A stretch of DNA of 29,545 bases from contig JACQHM010000273.1 in the NCBI GenBank assembly GCA_016199025.1, forward strand, positions 1-29,545, read 5' to 3'. The notes beneath the pieces were generated by a model. That model was not told the DNA's origin, did not search any database, and saw only the letters and a program-made list of their open reading frames with translations. Position numbers and translations under genes: made by a program. Below are positions 1 to 7,830 of the stretch, piece by piece. The DNA is from Candidatus Methylomirabilota bacterium (GTDB taxonomy: Bacteria; Methylomirabilota; Methylomirabilia; Methylomirabilales; JACQHM01). Each line of letters begins with the position of its first letter. Within the stretch, counting starts at the first letter, position 1.

Positions 1-153
1 GAGGCCCGAGATGGCTTTTAGGGTCGTCGTCTTCCCGGCCCCGTTGGCTCCCAGGAGAGCGGTGATCTCTCCCTCGGGAGCCTCCAAGGAGATCCCTTTC
101 AAGACCAGGATGATCTGATCGTAGATGACCTCGATGTTGTTCAACTGGAGCAT
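1..153 (-). CDS. livF: LivF-type ABC transporter ATP-binding protein, N-terminal part only (runs off the left edge)
   Basis: Only the first 51 codons are inside the window. The start ATG is the complement of 151-153 and the frame stays open to base 1. The translation begins MLQLNNIEVIYDQIILVLKG and reaches a Walker A motif (GANGAGKTT) followed by LKAISGL, the usual N-terminal pattern of LivF, the second ATPase of branched-chain amino-acid type importers. It starts 7 nt after the stop of the SDR gene, so it belongs to the same transcript. It is the second LivF of this cluster (the other is at 7040-7828). In known clusters of this type (LivG, acyl-CoA synthetase, LivH, LivM, binding protein, LivF) the last position is a LivF, which fits. 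The signature and Walker B motifs lie outside the window. Confidence 0.9.
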   Translation of the reverse strand, partial: MLQLNNIEVIYDQIILVLKGISLEAPEGEITALLGANGAGKTTTLKAISGL

Positions 154-160
154 CGGTCAC

Positions 161-925
161 TCACCAAACGCTCTGCCCTCCATCAATGACGAAGGCCGCC
201 CCGGTGACGAAACTCGAAGCCTCGGAGGCCAGGAAGACCACGATCCCCCCCAGCTCCTCGGGCCTCCCCACCCTCCGCATGGGGATCCACCGCTTGATGT
301 ACTCCTGTCCCTCCTTCGTGGCGAAAAAGGCCTCGTTCATGGCGGTGAGGAAGTAACCGGGGCAGATGGCGTTCACCCTGATGTTGTACCGGGCCCACTC
401 GAGGGCCAATGATCTCGTCAACTGCAAGACCCCCCCCTTGCTCGCCGCATACGAGGCCAGGTTGGAAGACCCCAAGAGGGCCGCGACGGAGGCGATGTTG
501 ATGATCCGTCCGCCCTTTCTGGCCGCCATGTGGGCCCCCACGGCCTTCGAGCAGAGGAAGGTCCCGTTCAAGTTGGTATCGAGGACCCTGGTCCAATCCT
601 CAACGGCCACCTCCAGGATGGGCTTTACGTGGGCAATCCCCGCACAGTTCACCAAAATATCAATTCTCCCAAAGGTTTTCAGGGCCTCTGCCACCATTGC
701 CTCGACCTCCCTCACATTGGTCACATCGACTCTGACAGGGAGCGCCTTCCTCCCCAAGGTCTGAATCGCCGTGGCGGTCTCTTCCAGATCCTTTAAGCTC
801 CTGGCGCAGACCACGCAGTCAGCGCTGGCCTCGGCCAGGGCCAGGGCCAGGACTTTCCCTAAGCCACGGCTGGCCCCCGTGACGAGGGCCACCTGGCCAT
901 CGAGGCGAAACCGGTCGAGGACCAT
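161..925 (-). CDS. SDR-family NAD(P)-dependent oxidoreductase
   Basis: A 254-residue classical short-chain dehydrogenase/reductase of normal length. Visible motifs are the nucleotide-binding TGASRGLG (residues 16-23), NCAG (93-96), structural N118, and catalytic S146, Y159 and K163 in YAASK. The end (GAAFVIDGGQS) is also typical. Such enzymes interconvert a hydroxyl and a keto group; FabG-like 3-oxoacyl thioester reduction or oxidation of a hydroxyacyl-CoA would fit the surroundings, but SDR substrates cannot be read from sequence. The start ATG lies 1 nt after the stop of the binding-protein gene and 7 nt before the next LivF, so it is translated within the importer operon. An SDR between the binding protein and LivF is an insertion into the usual order of these transport clusters. 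Confidence 0.93.
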   Translation of the reverse strand: MVLDRFRLDGQVALVTGASRGLGKVLALALAEASADCVVCARSLKDLEETATAIQTLGRKALPVRVDVTNVREVEAMVAEALKTFGRIDILVNCAGIAHVKPILEVAVEDWTRVLDTNLNGTFLCSKAVGAHMAARKGGRIINIASVAALLGSSNLASYAASKGGVLQLTRSLALEWARYNIRVNAICPGYFLTAMNEAFFATKEGQEYIKRWIPMRRVGRPEELGGIVVFLASEASSFVTGAAFVIDGGQSVW

Positions 926-926
926 C

Positions 927-2177
927 TTAGCTCCCTTTCGCTGCGGCCTCCTTTAATGCCTCCTGAATGACGTCACCGTAGGCCTTGAACCAATCGGTCA
1001 TCGGAGCCCATTTCCCCCCTTTGATCTGGTAGATCCTGACCCACCCTCCCCCTTCGTGGTCATTCGGGGTGATCTCCAGGGGAGGGACCAACCCCTCTAA
1101 CGTGAACCCCTTGATGGACTCGAACCCTTTCTTCACCTTCTCGCCGGTGACGGGAAGGCCGAACCGCTTGATGGCCTGGCGGATCGCCTCCGTGTGCAGG
1201 GCGGCGATGAGCACCCCTCGGTTGTAGTACACCGTCGAGTTCATCTCCCTGGGCGGGTCCTTCCCCTCATCCCGGTACATCTTGGCGATTTCTTTAAGGA
1301 TGGGGAAGTCAGAGCCCACCCCGGCAAACTGGATCCCCAAATACCCTTCGGCCGTACTCCACCCCGCAGCCTCCGCATCCGCCTCCGCCGCCCCCCAGAC
1401 GAAGCCGATGACATGATCCATCGGAAAGCCGACCCGCCTGAGTTCCTTCATGGAGACCGATGGGGACCGGCCGAAGAGGTGGGTGATGACCCAATCGGGT
1501 TTGAACCGTTGGGCGATGTCCAGGATCTGGGCGCTCATCTCGATGCCGGGGGGTGGGACGGCGAAGGTCCTCAGCTCGAACCCTTCCCGTTTCGCCAGCT
1601 TCTCGAAGATCGGGAGAGGCTCCCGGCCGGCCGGGTTGTCGTAGTACAGGAAGGCGATCTTGAGGCCCTTCTTCCCCTTGGAGTGGTCCAGGATGTACTT
1701 GACCGATGCCGTCGCCTGGGACCAGTAACTGGCGGCGATGGGGAAGACGTAGGGGAAGCGGGTCCCGTCAGTGGCATCGGCCCGGCCGAAGCCTGGGGAG
1801 GTCCCGGGGATCTTATCCTCGGTCAACCTTGGGGTCAGGGCGTAGACGTTGGGGGTGCCATACAGGCTGACGGAGACCGCGCCCTGCTGTTTGAAACGCT
1901 CGTAGGCCTCTACCCCCAGGGGGACCTCGTACTTGTGATCGATCTCGATGACGCGGATCTTATGCCCCTCGACTCCCCCCTTTTTGTTCACGAGCTTCAC
2001 ATAGTCGTGAAAGCCCGGGCAGAGGAAGACCCCGATGGTCTGGACAGGGCCGGTCCTGTCGCACTGAAGCCCCACCACGATCTCGTGCGTCGCCCAGGTC
2101 ACCTCCGGGTTCACGAGGGCGAGGACGAGGACCAGGATCGCCACGGCAACACTCAGGTGGGCCAGTCTCTTCCTCAT
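927..2177 (-). CDS. Periplasmic substrate-binding protein of a Liv-type (HAAT) ABC importer
   Basis: 416 residues. A basic n-region, a hydrophobic core (VAVAILVLVLALV) and an A-x-A-like site near residue 29 form a Sec signal peptide, so the mature protein is periplasmic. The body shows the type I periplasmic-binding fold pattern of LivJ/LivK relatives: IVVGLQCDRTGPVQTIGVFL near the start, then VNKKGGVEGHKI, and a C-terminal region with PPLEITPNDHEGG. The last motif recurs in the other binding protein of this cluster (PPITLTPTDH), which suggests related ligands. A strong Shine-Dalgarno (GGAGGAGG) precedes the ATG. Relatives in clusters with an acyl-CoA synthetase are often proposed to bind aromatic or other organic acids rather than amino acids; the ligand here is unknown. 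Confidence 0.92.
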   Translation of the reverse strand: MRKRLAHLSVAVAILVLVLALVNPEVTWATHEIVVGLQCDRTGPVQTIGVFLCPGFHDYVKLVNKKGGVEGHKIRVIEIDHKYEVPLGVEAYERFKQQGAVSVSLYGTPNVYALTPRLTEDKIPGTSPGFGRADATDGTRFPYVFPIAASYWSQATASVKYILDHSKGKKGLKIAFLYYDNPAGREPLPIFEKLAKREGFELRTFAVPPPGIEMSAQILDIAQRFKPDWVITHLFGRSPSVSMKELRRVGFPMDHVIGFVWGAAEADAEAAGWSTAEGYLGIQFAGVGSDFPILKEIAKMYRDEGKDPPREMNSTVYYNRGVLIAALHTEAIRQAIKRFGLPVTGEKVKKGFESIKGFTLEGLVPPLEITPNDHEGGGWVRIYQIKGGKWAPMTDWFKAYGDVIQEALKEAAAKGS

Positions 2178-2199
2178 GGTACCTCCTCCTTTGTTAACC

Positions 2200-2346
2200 T
2201 TCAGCTTTCAGCCATCAGCGGTCAGGATTTAGCCATCAGCCATCAGTTATCAGCCATCGGCTCTGAGGAATCAACCCTAAGCTGAAAGCTGATCGCTGAA
2301 CGCTGAAAGCTAAAGGCTGACGGCTGACGGCTGACGGCTGAACGCT
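2200..2346. repeat. Inverted arrays of degenerate 7-bp units (GCTGANN)
   Basis: The gap between livM (stop at 2349) and the next binding-protein gene (start at 2177) is filled by heptamers. From 2281 to about 2345 the plus strand reads GCTGAAA, GCTGATC, GCTGAAC, GCTGAAA, GCTAAAG, three GCTGACG, then GCTGAAC. From 2200 to about 2261 the complementary heptamers (CATCAGC, TATCAGC and similar) occur. The two arms can fold into one long imperfect hairpin in the operon mRNA. Shorter arrays of the same unit occur at 11211-11233, 15702-15731 and 23285-23311. No protein-coding capacity is credible here. Confidence 0.85.
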
Positions 2347-2348
2347 TT

Positions 2349-3416
2349 TTAGTACGGAAAGGGCCAGACACGAAAGTAGTCCGTGATGTTCCGCCAGAGC
2401 TTCTTCAGGCCATCCGGTTCCACGATCAGGAAGAAAATGATCAGGCCACCGAAGAGGATGAGCTGCAAGTTGGTCAGAACACCGGCCACATCGCTGATGG
2501 TGAAGAACAGCCCCCCGATCCCCTCCACGACATACCTGAGAAGGATCGGGAGCAGCGTGATGAAGGCGGCTCCGAAAATCGAGCCCAGGATGGAGCCTAA
2601 GCCCCCGATGATAATCATGGCCAGGAAGTTCACAGAGGTGACGATGGTAAACTGTTCGTAGTTGGCGATCCCGAGATAGTACGTATAGAGGACTCCCGTG
2701 ACCCCGGCGTAGAAGGAGCTGATGGCGAAGGAGAGGAGCTTGTAGCGGAAGATATTGATGCCGATGATCTCCGCCGCCACGTCGTGGTCCCGGATGGCGA
2801 CGAAGGCCCGGCCTACCCGCGTTCGGAAGAGATTCATAGCAGCGACGATCCCTAAGCTCACCACGATGAGGATCAGGTAATACATGCCGCGCTGGGTGTT
2901 GATGACGTAGCCCCCCAACGCCGGCCTCGGGACATAGATGGAGGACTGAATGCCCCCGCTGATCCAGGTGATGTGGTTGAGGCTCCACTCGATGATGAAC
3001 TGACCTGCCAACGTCGCGATGGCCAGATAGAGCCCTTTGATTCGTAAGGAGGGGATGCCAAAGAAACTCCCCACGGCGGCGGCCATCACCCCCCCCGCCG
3101 CCAACGCCAGCCAGAAGGGCAGGTGGTACCGGGTGGCCAGAATGGCTGCCGTATAGGCTCCCACGGACATGAACGCCCCATGGCCTAAAGAGACCTGGCC
3201 GGTGTAGCCCGTCAGGATATTCAACCCCAAGGCCCCTAGGATTGCGATGTTGACCAGGTTTGCCACGCTCAACAGATAATCGTTGGCCAGGACCGGGAAG
3301 GGGAGGAAAACGATGATGGCGATTCCCAGGACCGTCGAGCGGGCCAGGGGGATTGGGTAGAGGGCCATGTCGGCTTCGTAGCTTGTCTTCAGGACCCCAC
3401 ATTCCCTGTTAATCAT
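2349..3416 (-). CDS. livM: Liv-type ABC importer permease, LivM family
   Basis: 355 residues, an inner-membrane permease with about eight to ten hydrophobic segments. Family landmarks are NILTGYTGQVSLGHGAFMSVGAY (here in two parts around residues 65-88), the cytoplasmic-loop motif FVAIRDHDVAAEIIGIN near the middle (the EAA-like ATPase contact), and IIGGLGSILGSIFGA near the C-terminus. The start used lies 3 nt after the livH stop and has no clear ribosome site; an in-frame ATG 16 codons later (MALYPIPLARS) is a possible alternative. It should pair with the LivH just upstream and the LivG at 6223-7023. The gene is followed by the inverted heptamer arrays, which separate it from the binding-protein gene. 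Confidence 0.93.
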   Translation of the reverse strand: MINRECGVLKTSYEADMALYPIPLARSTVLGIAIIVFLPFPVLANDYLLSVANLVNIAILGALGLNILTGYTGQVSLGHGAFMSVGAYTAAILATRYHLPFWLALAAGGVMAAAVGSFFGIPSLRIKGLYLAIATLAGQFIIEWSLNHITWISGGIQSSIYVPRPALGGYVINTQRGMYYLILIVVSLGIVAAMNLFRTRVGRAFVAIRDHDVAAEIIGINIFRYKLLSFAISSFYAGVTGVLYTYYLGIANYEQFTIVTSVNFLAMIIIGGLGSILGSIFGAAFITLLPILLRYVVEGIGGLFFTISDVAGVLTNLQLILFGGLIIFFLIVEPDGLKKLWRNITDYFRVWPFPY

Positions 3417-3419
3417 GGC

Positions 3420-4304
3420 TTACACCCGCTCGATAATCTCTTTCCCAAACAGGCCGTAGGGGCGGATCATGAGGATCACGATCATGAGGAGGTAAGGGAT
3501 AAAGTCCTTCGTTCCTCCACCGACGTAAGGGTCGATGTAGCCGGCGGCGACACTCTCCACCCCTCCCACAATCAGCCCCCCCACGACGGCCCCCAGGATC
3601 GAGTCAAGCCCGCCCAGGATCACCACCGGGAAGACCTTCAGGCCGACCAACGAGAGATGCACATCGACTCCCAGAAGGTTTCCCCAGATGATCCCTCCGA
3701 TCGCCGAAACGATGCCGGCCATGGCCCAGGCCAAGGCGAAGTAGCGTTCCACGCTGATCCCCATGGCCATGGCCACCTGCTGGCTATCGGCGACAGCTCG
3801 CATCGCAATCCCGATCCGGCTCCTTAAGAAAAAAGAGCCGAAGAGGGCCAGGAAGATCAGGCTGATGGCGACGGCCACGATCTGGATCGGGGAGATGAGG
3901 AGGCCGGAGACGAACAAAGGGGCATCAGGAATCGGGAGGGGGACATTTTTGGTCTCGGCCCGAAAGAGGAGCGGCCCGATCCCCTTCAAGATAGAGGCAA
4001 GGCCGATGGTCGCCATGATCACGGCGATCACTGGCCGACCGATCAAGGGGCGGAGGATCATCCGCTCCACACCGAATGCGAGGACGATCATGGCAACGAT
4101 CGTCCCTGCCACGGCCACGACCAGGGGAAAACCGTACGATCCGAGCAGCACGGCCACGATGAAGCCCCCGATCATGACCAGTTCCCCCTGGGCGAAGTTA
4201 ATGGCATCGGTCGCCTTGTAGATCAACACGAAACCTAACGCGACCAGGGCATAGAGGGCCCCCACCATCAGGCCGTTGACGAGCAGTTGGAGGAAGAAAT
4301 CCAT
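3420..4304 (-). CDS. livH: Liv-type ABC importer permease, LivH family
   Basis: 294 residues, a typical LivH length, and almost wholly membrane-embedded. Visible motifs are LLVNGLMVGALYALVALGF at the N-terminus, ATDAINFAQGELVMIGGF (the conserved N-F-A-x-G-E segment), MRAVADSQQVAMAMGI (ATPase-contact loop) and VILGGLDSILGAVVGG near the end. The start codon overlaps the stop of the acyl-CoA synthetase gene by one base (TAATG), which implies translational coupling. With LivM it forms the membrane channel of the second importer in the window. Confidence 0.94.
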   Translation of the reverse strand: MDFFLQLLVNGLMVGALYALVALGFVLIYKATDAINFAQGELVMIGGFIVAVLLGSYGFPLVVAVAGTIVAMIVLAFGVERMILRPLIGRPVIAVIMATIGLASILKGIGPLLFRAETKNVPLPIPDAPLFVSGLLISPIQIVAVAISLIFLALFGSFFLRSRIGIAMRAVADSQQVAMAMGISVERYFALAWAMAGIVSAIGGIIWGNLLGVDVHLSLVGLKVFPVVILGGLDSILGAVVGGLIVGGVESVAAGYIDPYVGGGTKDFIPYLLMIVILMIRPYGLFGKEIIERV

Positions 4305-6223
4305 TATGACCTCCCCACCTCCGCCATCTTCTCCAAGGCCCGGATCTTGAGCCTGGTCTCGATGGTCGCCTTCCGCCCGTCCTGGTAGGTGACCTCTGCC
4401 AGGACCGGTACCTCTTCCAGGCCGGCGTAGAGGGCCTCGATGAGGCCGGAATACTTCTTTGTGACGAACCGCCGCCTCACCTTCCTGGTCCTGGTCATCT
4501 CCTCGTCGTCGGGGTCCAGTTCCTTGTGCAAAAGGAGGTATCTTCGGATCCTGGTCGCGCTGGAAAGATCCCGATTGACGCGCTCGATCTCCCAGTGGAC
4601 CAGCTCGCAGACCTCGGGCTTCTGGGAGAGGTCAGCGTAGGTAGTGTAGGATACTCTTCGCTTCTCGGCCCACTTGCCGACGTTCTCCTCATCAATGTCG
4701 ATCAGGGCCGCCACATAGGGCCGCCCCTGCCCGATCACCACCGCCTCTTTGATGTACGGGCTGAACTTGAGTTTGTTCTCGATCATCTGAGGAGCAAACT
4801 GGGTCCCATCAACAAGGGTCGCCAGATCCCCAGCCCGATCGAGACAGACCAGGTGCCCATCCTCGCCCAGGAGGCCGGCATCCCCTGTGTGGAGCCACCC
4901 CTCCTTCAGGGCTAGGGCGGTGGCCGTCGGGTTCTTATAGTAGCCGGCGAATAAGCCGCTACTCCTGATCAGCACCTCCCCCTCGTCGCTGATCCTGACC
5001 TCGGTGTTGGCAACAGGCCTTCCGACCGTCTCCAGCTTGACCTGATCATCCTGCTGGAGACAGGCCAAGGCCGAACATTCCGTCTGGCCGTAGGCCTGCT
5101 TGACATTGATGCCGATGGACCGGAAGAGCATGAAGATCTCAGGCCCGATGGCCGCGCCCCCTGTGTAGGCGGACTTGACCCGGGCCAATCCCAACTGGTC
5201 CCTGATCGGGCCGTAGACAAGGACCTCCCCCAGGAGGGAGAGGAATTTCAGCCAGAGGGGGACCGGCCTCCCCTGCATCTTCCGGAGGGCCGCCTCGTGG
5301 CCGATCGGCAAGAACCACCGGTAAAAGCGCCTCTTCACAAAGCCCGCATCCTCCATCCGGACCTGCACCTGGGACGCCAGGTTCTCCCAGATCCGGGGTG
5401 GGGCGAAGAACAGGTGGGGCCCCACCTCCCGAAGGTCCCCCTGGACGGTCTCGGGCCCCTCGGGGCAGTTGACCGTCAGCGGCGCCACGGTGGCCACAGC
5501 CAGGGACCAGAGGATCTCTCCAATCCAGGCCGGGGGAAGATAGGCCAGAACGGCATCTCCGGCAAGGCAGCCTTTGGTCGCGAGGAAGTTCCTGGCGACC
5601 GTGATGAGGTTTCGATGAAGGAGCACAACCCCCTTGGGAAGACCGGTGGTGCCGGAGGTGTAGCAGAGGAGGGCGACATCCTCCCTCCGCCCTGCTTCTA
5701 CCAGCGCCTCGAACAGTCCCGGCTGCTCCTGCTCCAACCTCCGTCCCAGGCCCTCAACGGCTGTAAAGCTCCGCAGGAGGGCATCCTGGTAATGCCGCAT
5801 CCCCTTGGGGTCCTCATAGATGATCTGCTTCAGCCGGGGAAGCACCTCCTTCAGCTCCAGGACCTTATCCACCTGTTCCTGATCCTGGGCAAAGACGAAG
5901 GAAGCGTCCGAATGGTCGATGATGTAGCCCACCTCTTTCGCAGGGGCATCCTGATAGATGGGGACAGGCACTCCCCCGATCGCCTGGATGGCCAGGATGG
6001 CCCAGTACACCTCGGGCCGATTATCGCTGAGAAGAGCGAGGGTCTCCCCCCGCTTGAATCCCAAGGCGACAAGCCCCAGGGCGAAGGCCTTCACACGCTT
6101 CAGGGCATCGGCCCAGCGATATTCCTGCCAGATGCCGAACTCCTTCTCCCGGATGGCCGGTTTCCGAGAGAAGGTCCCCCTGGCGTTCACCAGCAACAAC
6201 TGGGGGAGTGTCTCATCCTGCAT
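4304..6223 (-). CDS. AMP-forming acyl-CoA synthetase (long-chain FadD15-like), embedded in the importer operon
   Basis: 639 residues. The adenylate-forming P-loop YTSGTTGLPKG lies at about residues 188-198, the A5-type motif QAYGQTE and the A7-type LHTGDAG follow, and the hinge region contains DRAGD. The C-terminal domain is long, with EMTRTRKVRRRFV near the end, as in the ~600-residue long-chain/bubblegum type of acyl-CoA ligase. The enzyme converts a carboxylic acid, ATP and CoA to acyl-CoA, AMP and PPi in the cytoplasm. It overlaps livG by one base at its start and livH by one base at its stop, so it is an integral part of the transport operon. This suggests that the imported acid is trapped as its CoA ester on entry. 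The acyl chain class (aliphatic or aromatic) is not decidable from what is visible. Confidence 0.93.
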   Translation of the reverse strand: MQDETLPQLLLVNARGTFSRKPAIREKEFGIWQEYRWADALKRVKAFALGLVALGFKRGETLALLSDNRPEVYWAILAIQAIGGVPVPIYQDAPAKEVGYIIDHSDASFVFAQDQEQVDKVLELKEVLPRLKQIIYEDPKGMRHYQDALLRSFTAVEGLGRRLEQEQPGLFEALVEAGRREDVALLCYTSGTTGLPKGVVLLHRNLITVARNFLATKGCLAGDAVLAYLPPAWIGEILWSLAVATVAPLTVNCPEGPETVQGDLREVGPHLFFAPPRIWENLASQVQVRMEDAGFVKRRFYRWFLPIGHEAALRKMQGRPVPLWLKFLSLLGEVLVYGPIRDQLGLARVKSAYTGGAAIGPEIFMLFRSIGINVKQAYGQTECSALACLQQDDQVKLETVGRPVANTEVRISDEGEVLIRSSGLFAGYYKNPTATALALKEGWLHTGDAGLLGEDGHLVCLDRAGDLATLVDGTQFAPQMIENKLKFSPYIKEAVVIGQGRPYVAALIDIDEENVGKWAEKRRVSYTTYADLSQKPEVCELVHWEIERVNRDLSSATRIRRYLLLHKELDPDDEEMTRTRKVRRRFVTKKYSGLIEALYAGLEEVPVLAEVTYQDGRKATIETRLKIRALEKMAEVGRS

Positions 6224-7023
6224 CAGGCATCTCCTCCAAATCCCCTCGCCGCCCTTGGCCTGGAGCCTAGGTAGGCCTGGATGACCACAGGATCATCCCG
6301 GACCTCATTGGGAGTCCCCTCGGCGATCTTTCGCCCGAGGTCCAGGACTGCCACCCGATGGGAGAGATCCATGACGACCTCCATGTCGTGCTCTACCAAG
6401 AGGATGGCGGTCCCCCATTCTTCGTTGACATCCAAGATGAACCTGGCCATGTCTTCCTTCTCTTCCAGGTTCATCCCTGCCATCGGTTCATCCAAAAGGA
6501 GGATCTTCGGCTGAAGGGCCAGCGCCCGGCCTAGCTCCACCCGTTTCTGAAGGCCGAAGGGGAGCCTACCAACAATCTTTCTCCTGATCGGCTCGATCTC
6601 CAGGAAGTGGATGATCTCCTCCACAAATTTTCGGTGCTGGACCTCCTCTTTTTGAGCAAGGCCCCAGTAGAGGCTGGAGGCGAAGACCCCTGCTCGCATG
6701 TGGACGTGGCGGCCCAACAGCAAATTGTCAAGGACCGTCATCCCCTTGAAGAGGGCGATGTTTTGAAAGGTGCGGGCGACCCCGAGGCCGGCGATCCGGT
6801 GGGGAGGGAGATGAGTAATGTCCTGCCCGTCCAACCTGACCCTGCCCTTTTCGGGACGATAGACCCCGCTGATGGTGTTGATGAGGGTGGTCTTCCCGGC
6901 GCCGTTCGGGCCGATGATGGCGAGGATCTCTCCCGCCTTCGCCGAGACACTGACCCCCGTCAGGGCCTTGACCCCGCCGAAACTGACGTGGAGGCCTTCG
7001 ATGGTCAGGTGAAAGGCTCCCAT
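6223..7023 (-). CDS. livG: Liv-type ABC importer ATPase, LivG family
   Basis: 266 residues. Walker A is GPNGAGKTT, Walker B ILLLDEPMAGMN, and the switch histidine lies in LLVEHDMEVV. The ABC signature is degenerate (LPFGLQKRVELGRAL instead of LSxGQ), which is common in the LivG of acyl-CoA-synthetase-linked clusters. The C-terminal extension after the H-loop (EGTPNEVRDDPVVIQAYLG) is the usual LivG tail. The stop overlaps the start of the acyl-CoA synthetase by one base. It should form the ATPase dimer with one of the two LivF proteins of this cluster (7040-7828 or 1-153). Confidence 0.94.
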   Translation of the reverse strand: MGAFHLTIEGLHVSFGGVKALTGVSVSAKAGEILAIIGPNGAGKTTLINTISGVYRPEKGRVRLDGQDITHLPPHRIAGLGVARTFQNIALFKGMTVLDNLLLGRHVHMRAGVFASSLYWGLAQKEEVQHRKFVEEIIHFLEIEPIRRKIVGRLPFGLQKRVELGRALALQPKILLLDEPMAGMNLEEKEDMARFILDVNEEWGTAILLVEHDMEVVMDLSHRVAVLDLGRKIAEGTPNEVRDDPVVIQAYLGSRPRAARGFGGDA

Positions 7024-7039
7024 CCCGACACCGCCTCTA

Positions 7040-7828
7040 CTACCCCAGCCACCGCTTCCTGCGCCGGTAGCTCTTCACGTCCTGGAAGCTCTTTCGTCCC
7101 GCCTTGCTCAAGCCCAGGTAGAATTCCCTCACATCCTCGTCCTCTTTGAGCTTCTCCGCCGGGGCGTCCAGGACGATCTTCCCGTTCTCCATGACATACC
7201 CGTAGTCAGCCAGGCCCAGGGCCATCCTGGCGTTCTGCTCGACGAGGAGGATGGTCACCCCCTCTTCCTGATTGAGCCGCCGGATGATCTCAAAGATCTC
7301 GACCACGATCAAGGGTGCAAGGCCCAGAGAGGGCTCGTCCAAGAGGAGGAGCTTCGGCTTGGCCATCAACGCACTCCCGATGGCCAGCATCTGCTGCTCA
7401 CCCCCAGAAAGGTACCCGGCCCGGATGGTCCGGCGTTCCTTCAGGCGGGGAAAGTAGTGATAGACCCGCTCCAGCCCCTCCTCCACCTCGCCACGGGGCC
7501 GAAGATACGAGCCCACGAGGAGGTTCTCCTCCGGGGTCAGCTCGTCGAAGATCCGCCGACCTTCCCGGACATAGACGATCCCGAGCCGGGCGATGTCCTC
7601 GGGATAGCGGTTCTGGATCTTTTGGCCGTCGAACTCGATGCTCCCCCTGGTGACCTCGCCTCGCTCCAGCTTGATCAAGCCCGAGATCGCCTTCAAGGTG
7701 GTGGACTTCCCGGCCCCGTTCGCCCCAATCAGGGTCGTGACGGAGCCCGTCCGAACCTGGAGGGAGATCCCTTTCAGGACCAGGATCAGCCCCCAGAACA
7801 TCACCTCCATGTTTACCAGCGTCAACAT
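7040..7828 (-). CDS. livF: Liv-type ABC importer ATPase, LivF family
   Basis: 262 residues. Walker A is GANGAGKST, the signature LSGGEQQMLAIG, Walker B LLLLDEPSLGLAP, and the H-loop-like segment is LLVEQNARMAL. The basic C-terminal tail (SYRRRKRWLG) extends about 20 residues past a normal LivF and is a feature I recall from LivF proteins of clusters that carry an acyl-CoA synthetase. The start lies 2 nt after the stop of the binding-protein gene, without a clear Shine-Dalgarno, so translation is probably coupled. This is the first of two LivF genes bracketing one LivG/LivH/LivM set. Confidence 0.94.
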   Translation of the reverse strand: MLTLVNMEVMFWGLILVLKGISLQVRTGSVTTLIGANGAGKSTTLKAISGLIKLERGEVTRGSIEFDGQKIQNRYPEDIARLGIVYVREGRRIFDELTPEENLLVGSYLRPRGEVEEGLERVYHYFPRLKERRTIRAGYLSGGEQQMLAIGSALMAKPKLLLLDEPSLGLAPLIVVEIFEIIRRLNQEEGVTILLVEQNARMALGLADYGYVMENGKIVLDAPAEKLKEDEDVREFYLGLSKAGRKSFQDVKSYRRRKRWLG

Positions 7829-7830
7829 TG

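Noticed and set aside
2200..2346. CRISPR-like array because of the repeated short units.
   Set aside because: Units are 7 bp, contiguous and without spacers, and occur in both orientations.
2236..3402. A 388-codon minus-strand frame overlapping livM in another frame.
   Set aside because: The livM frame has proper membrane segments and family motifs; the other frame is rich in Arg, Pro, His and Gly and its end is encoded by the heptamer repeats.
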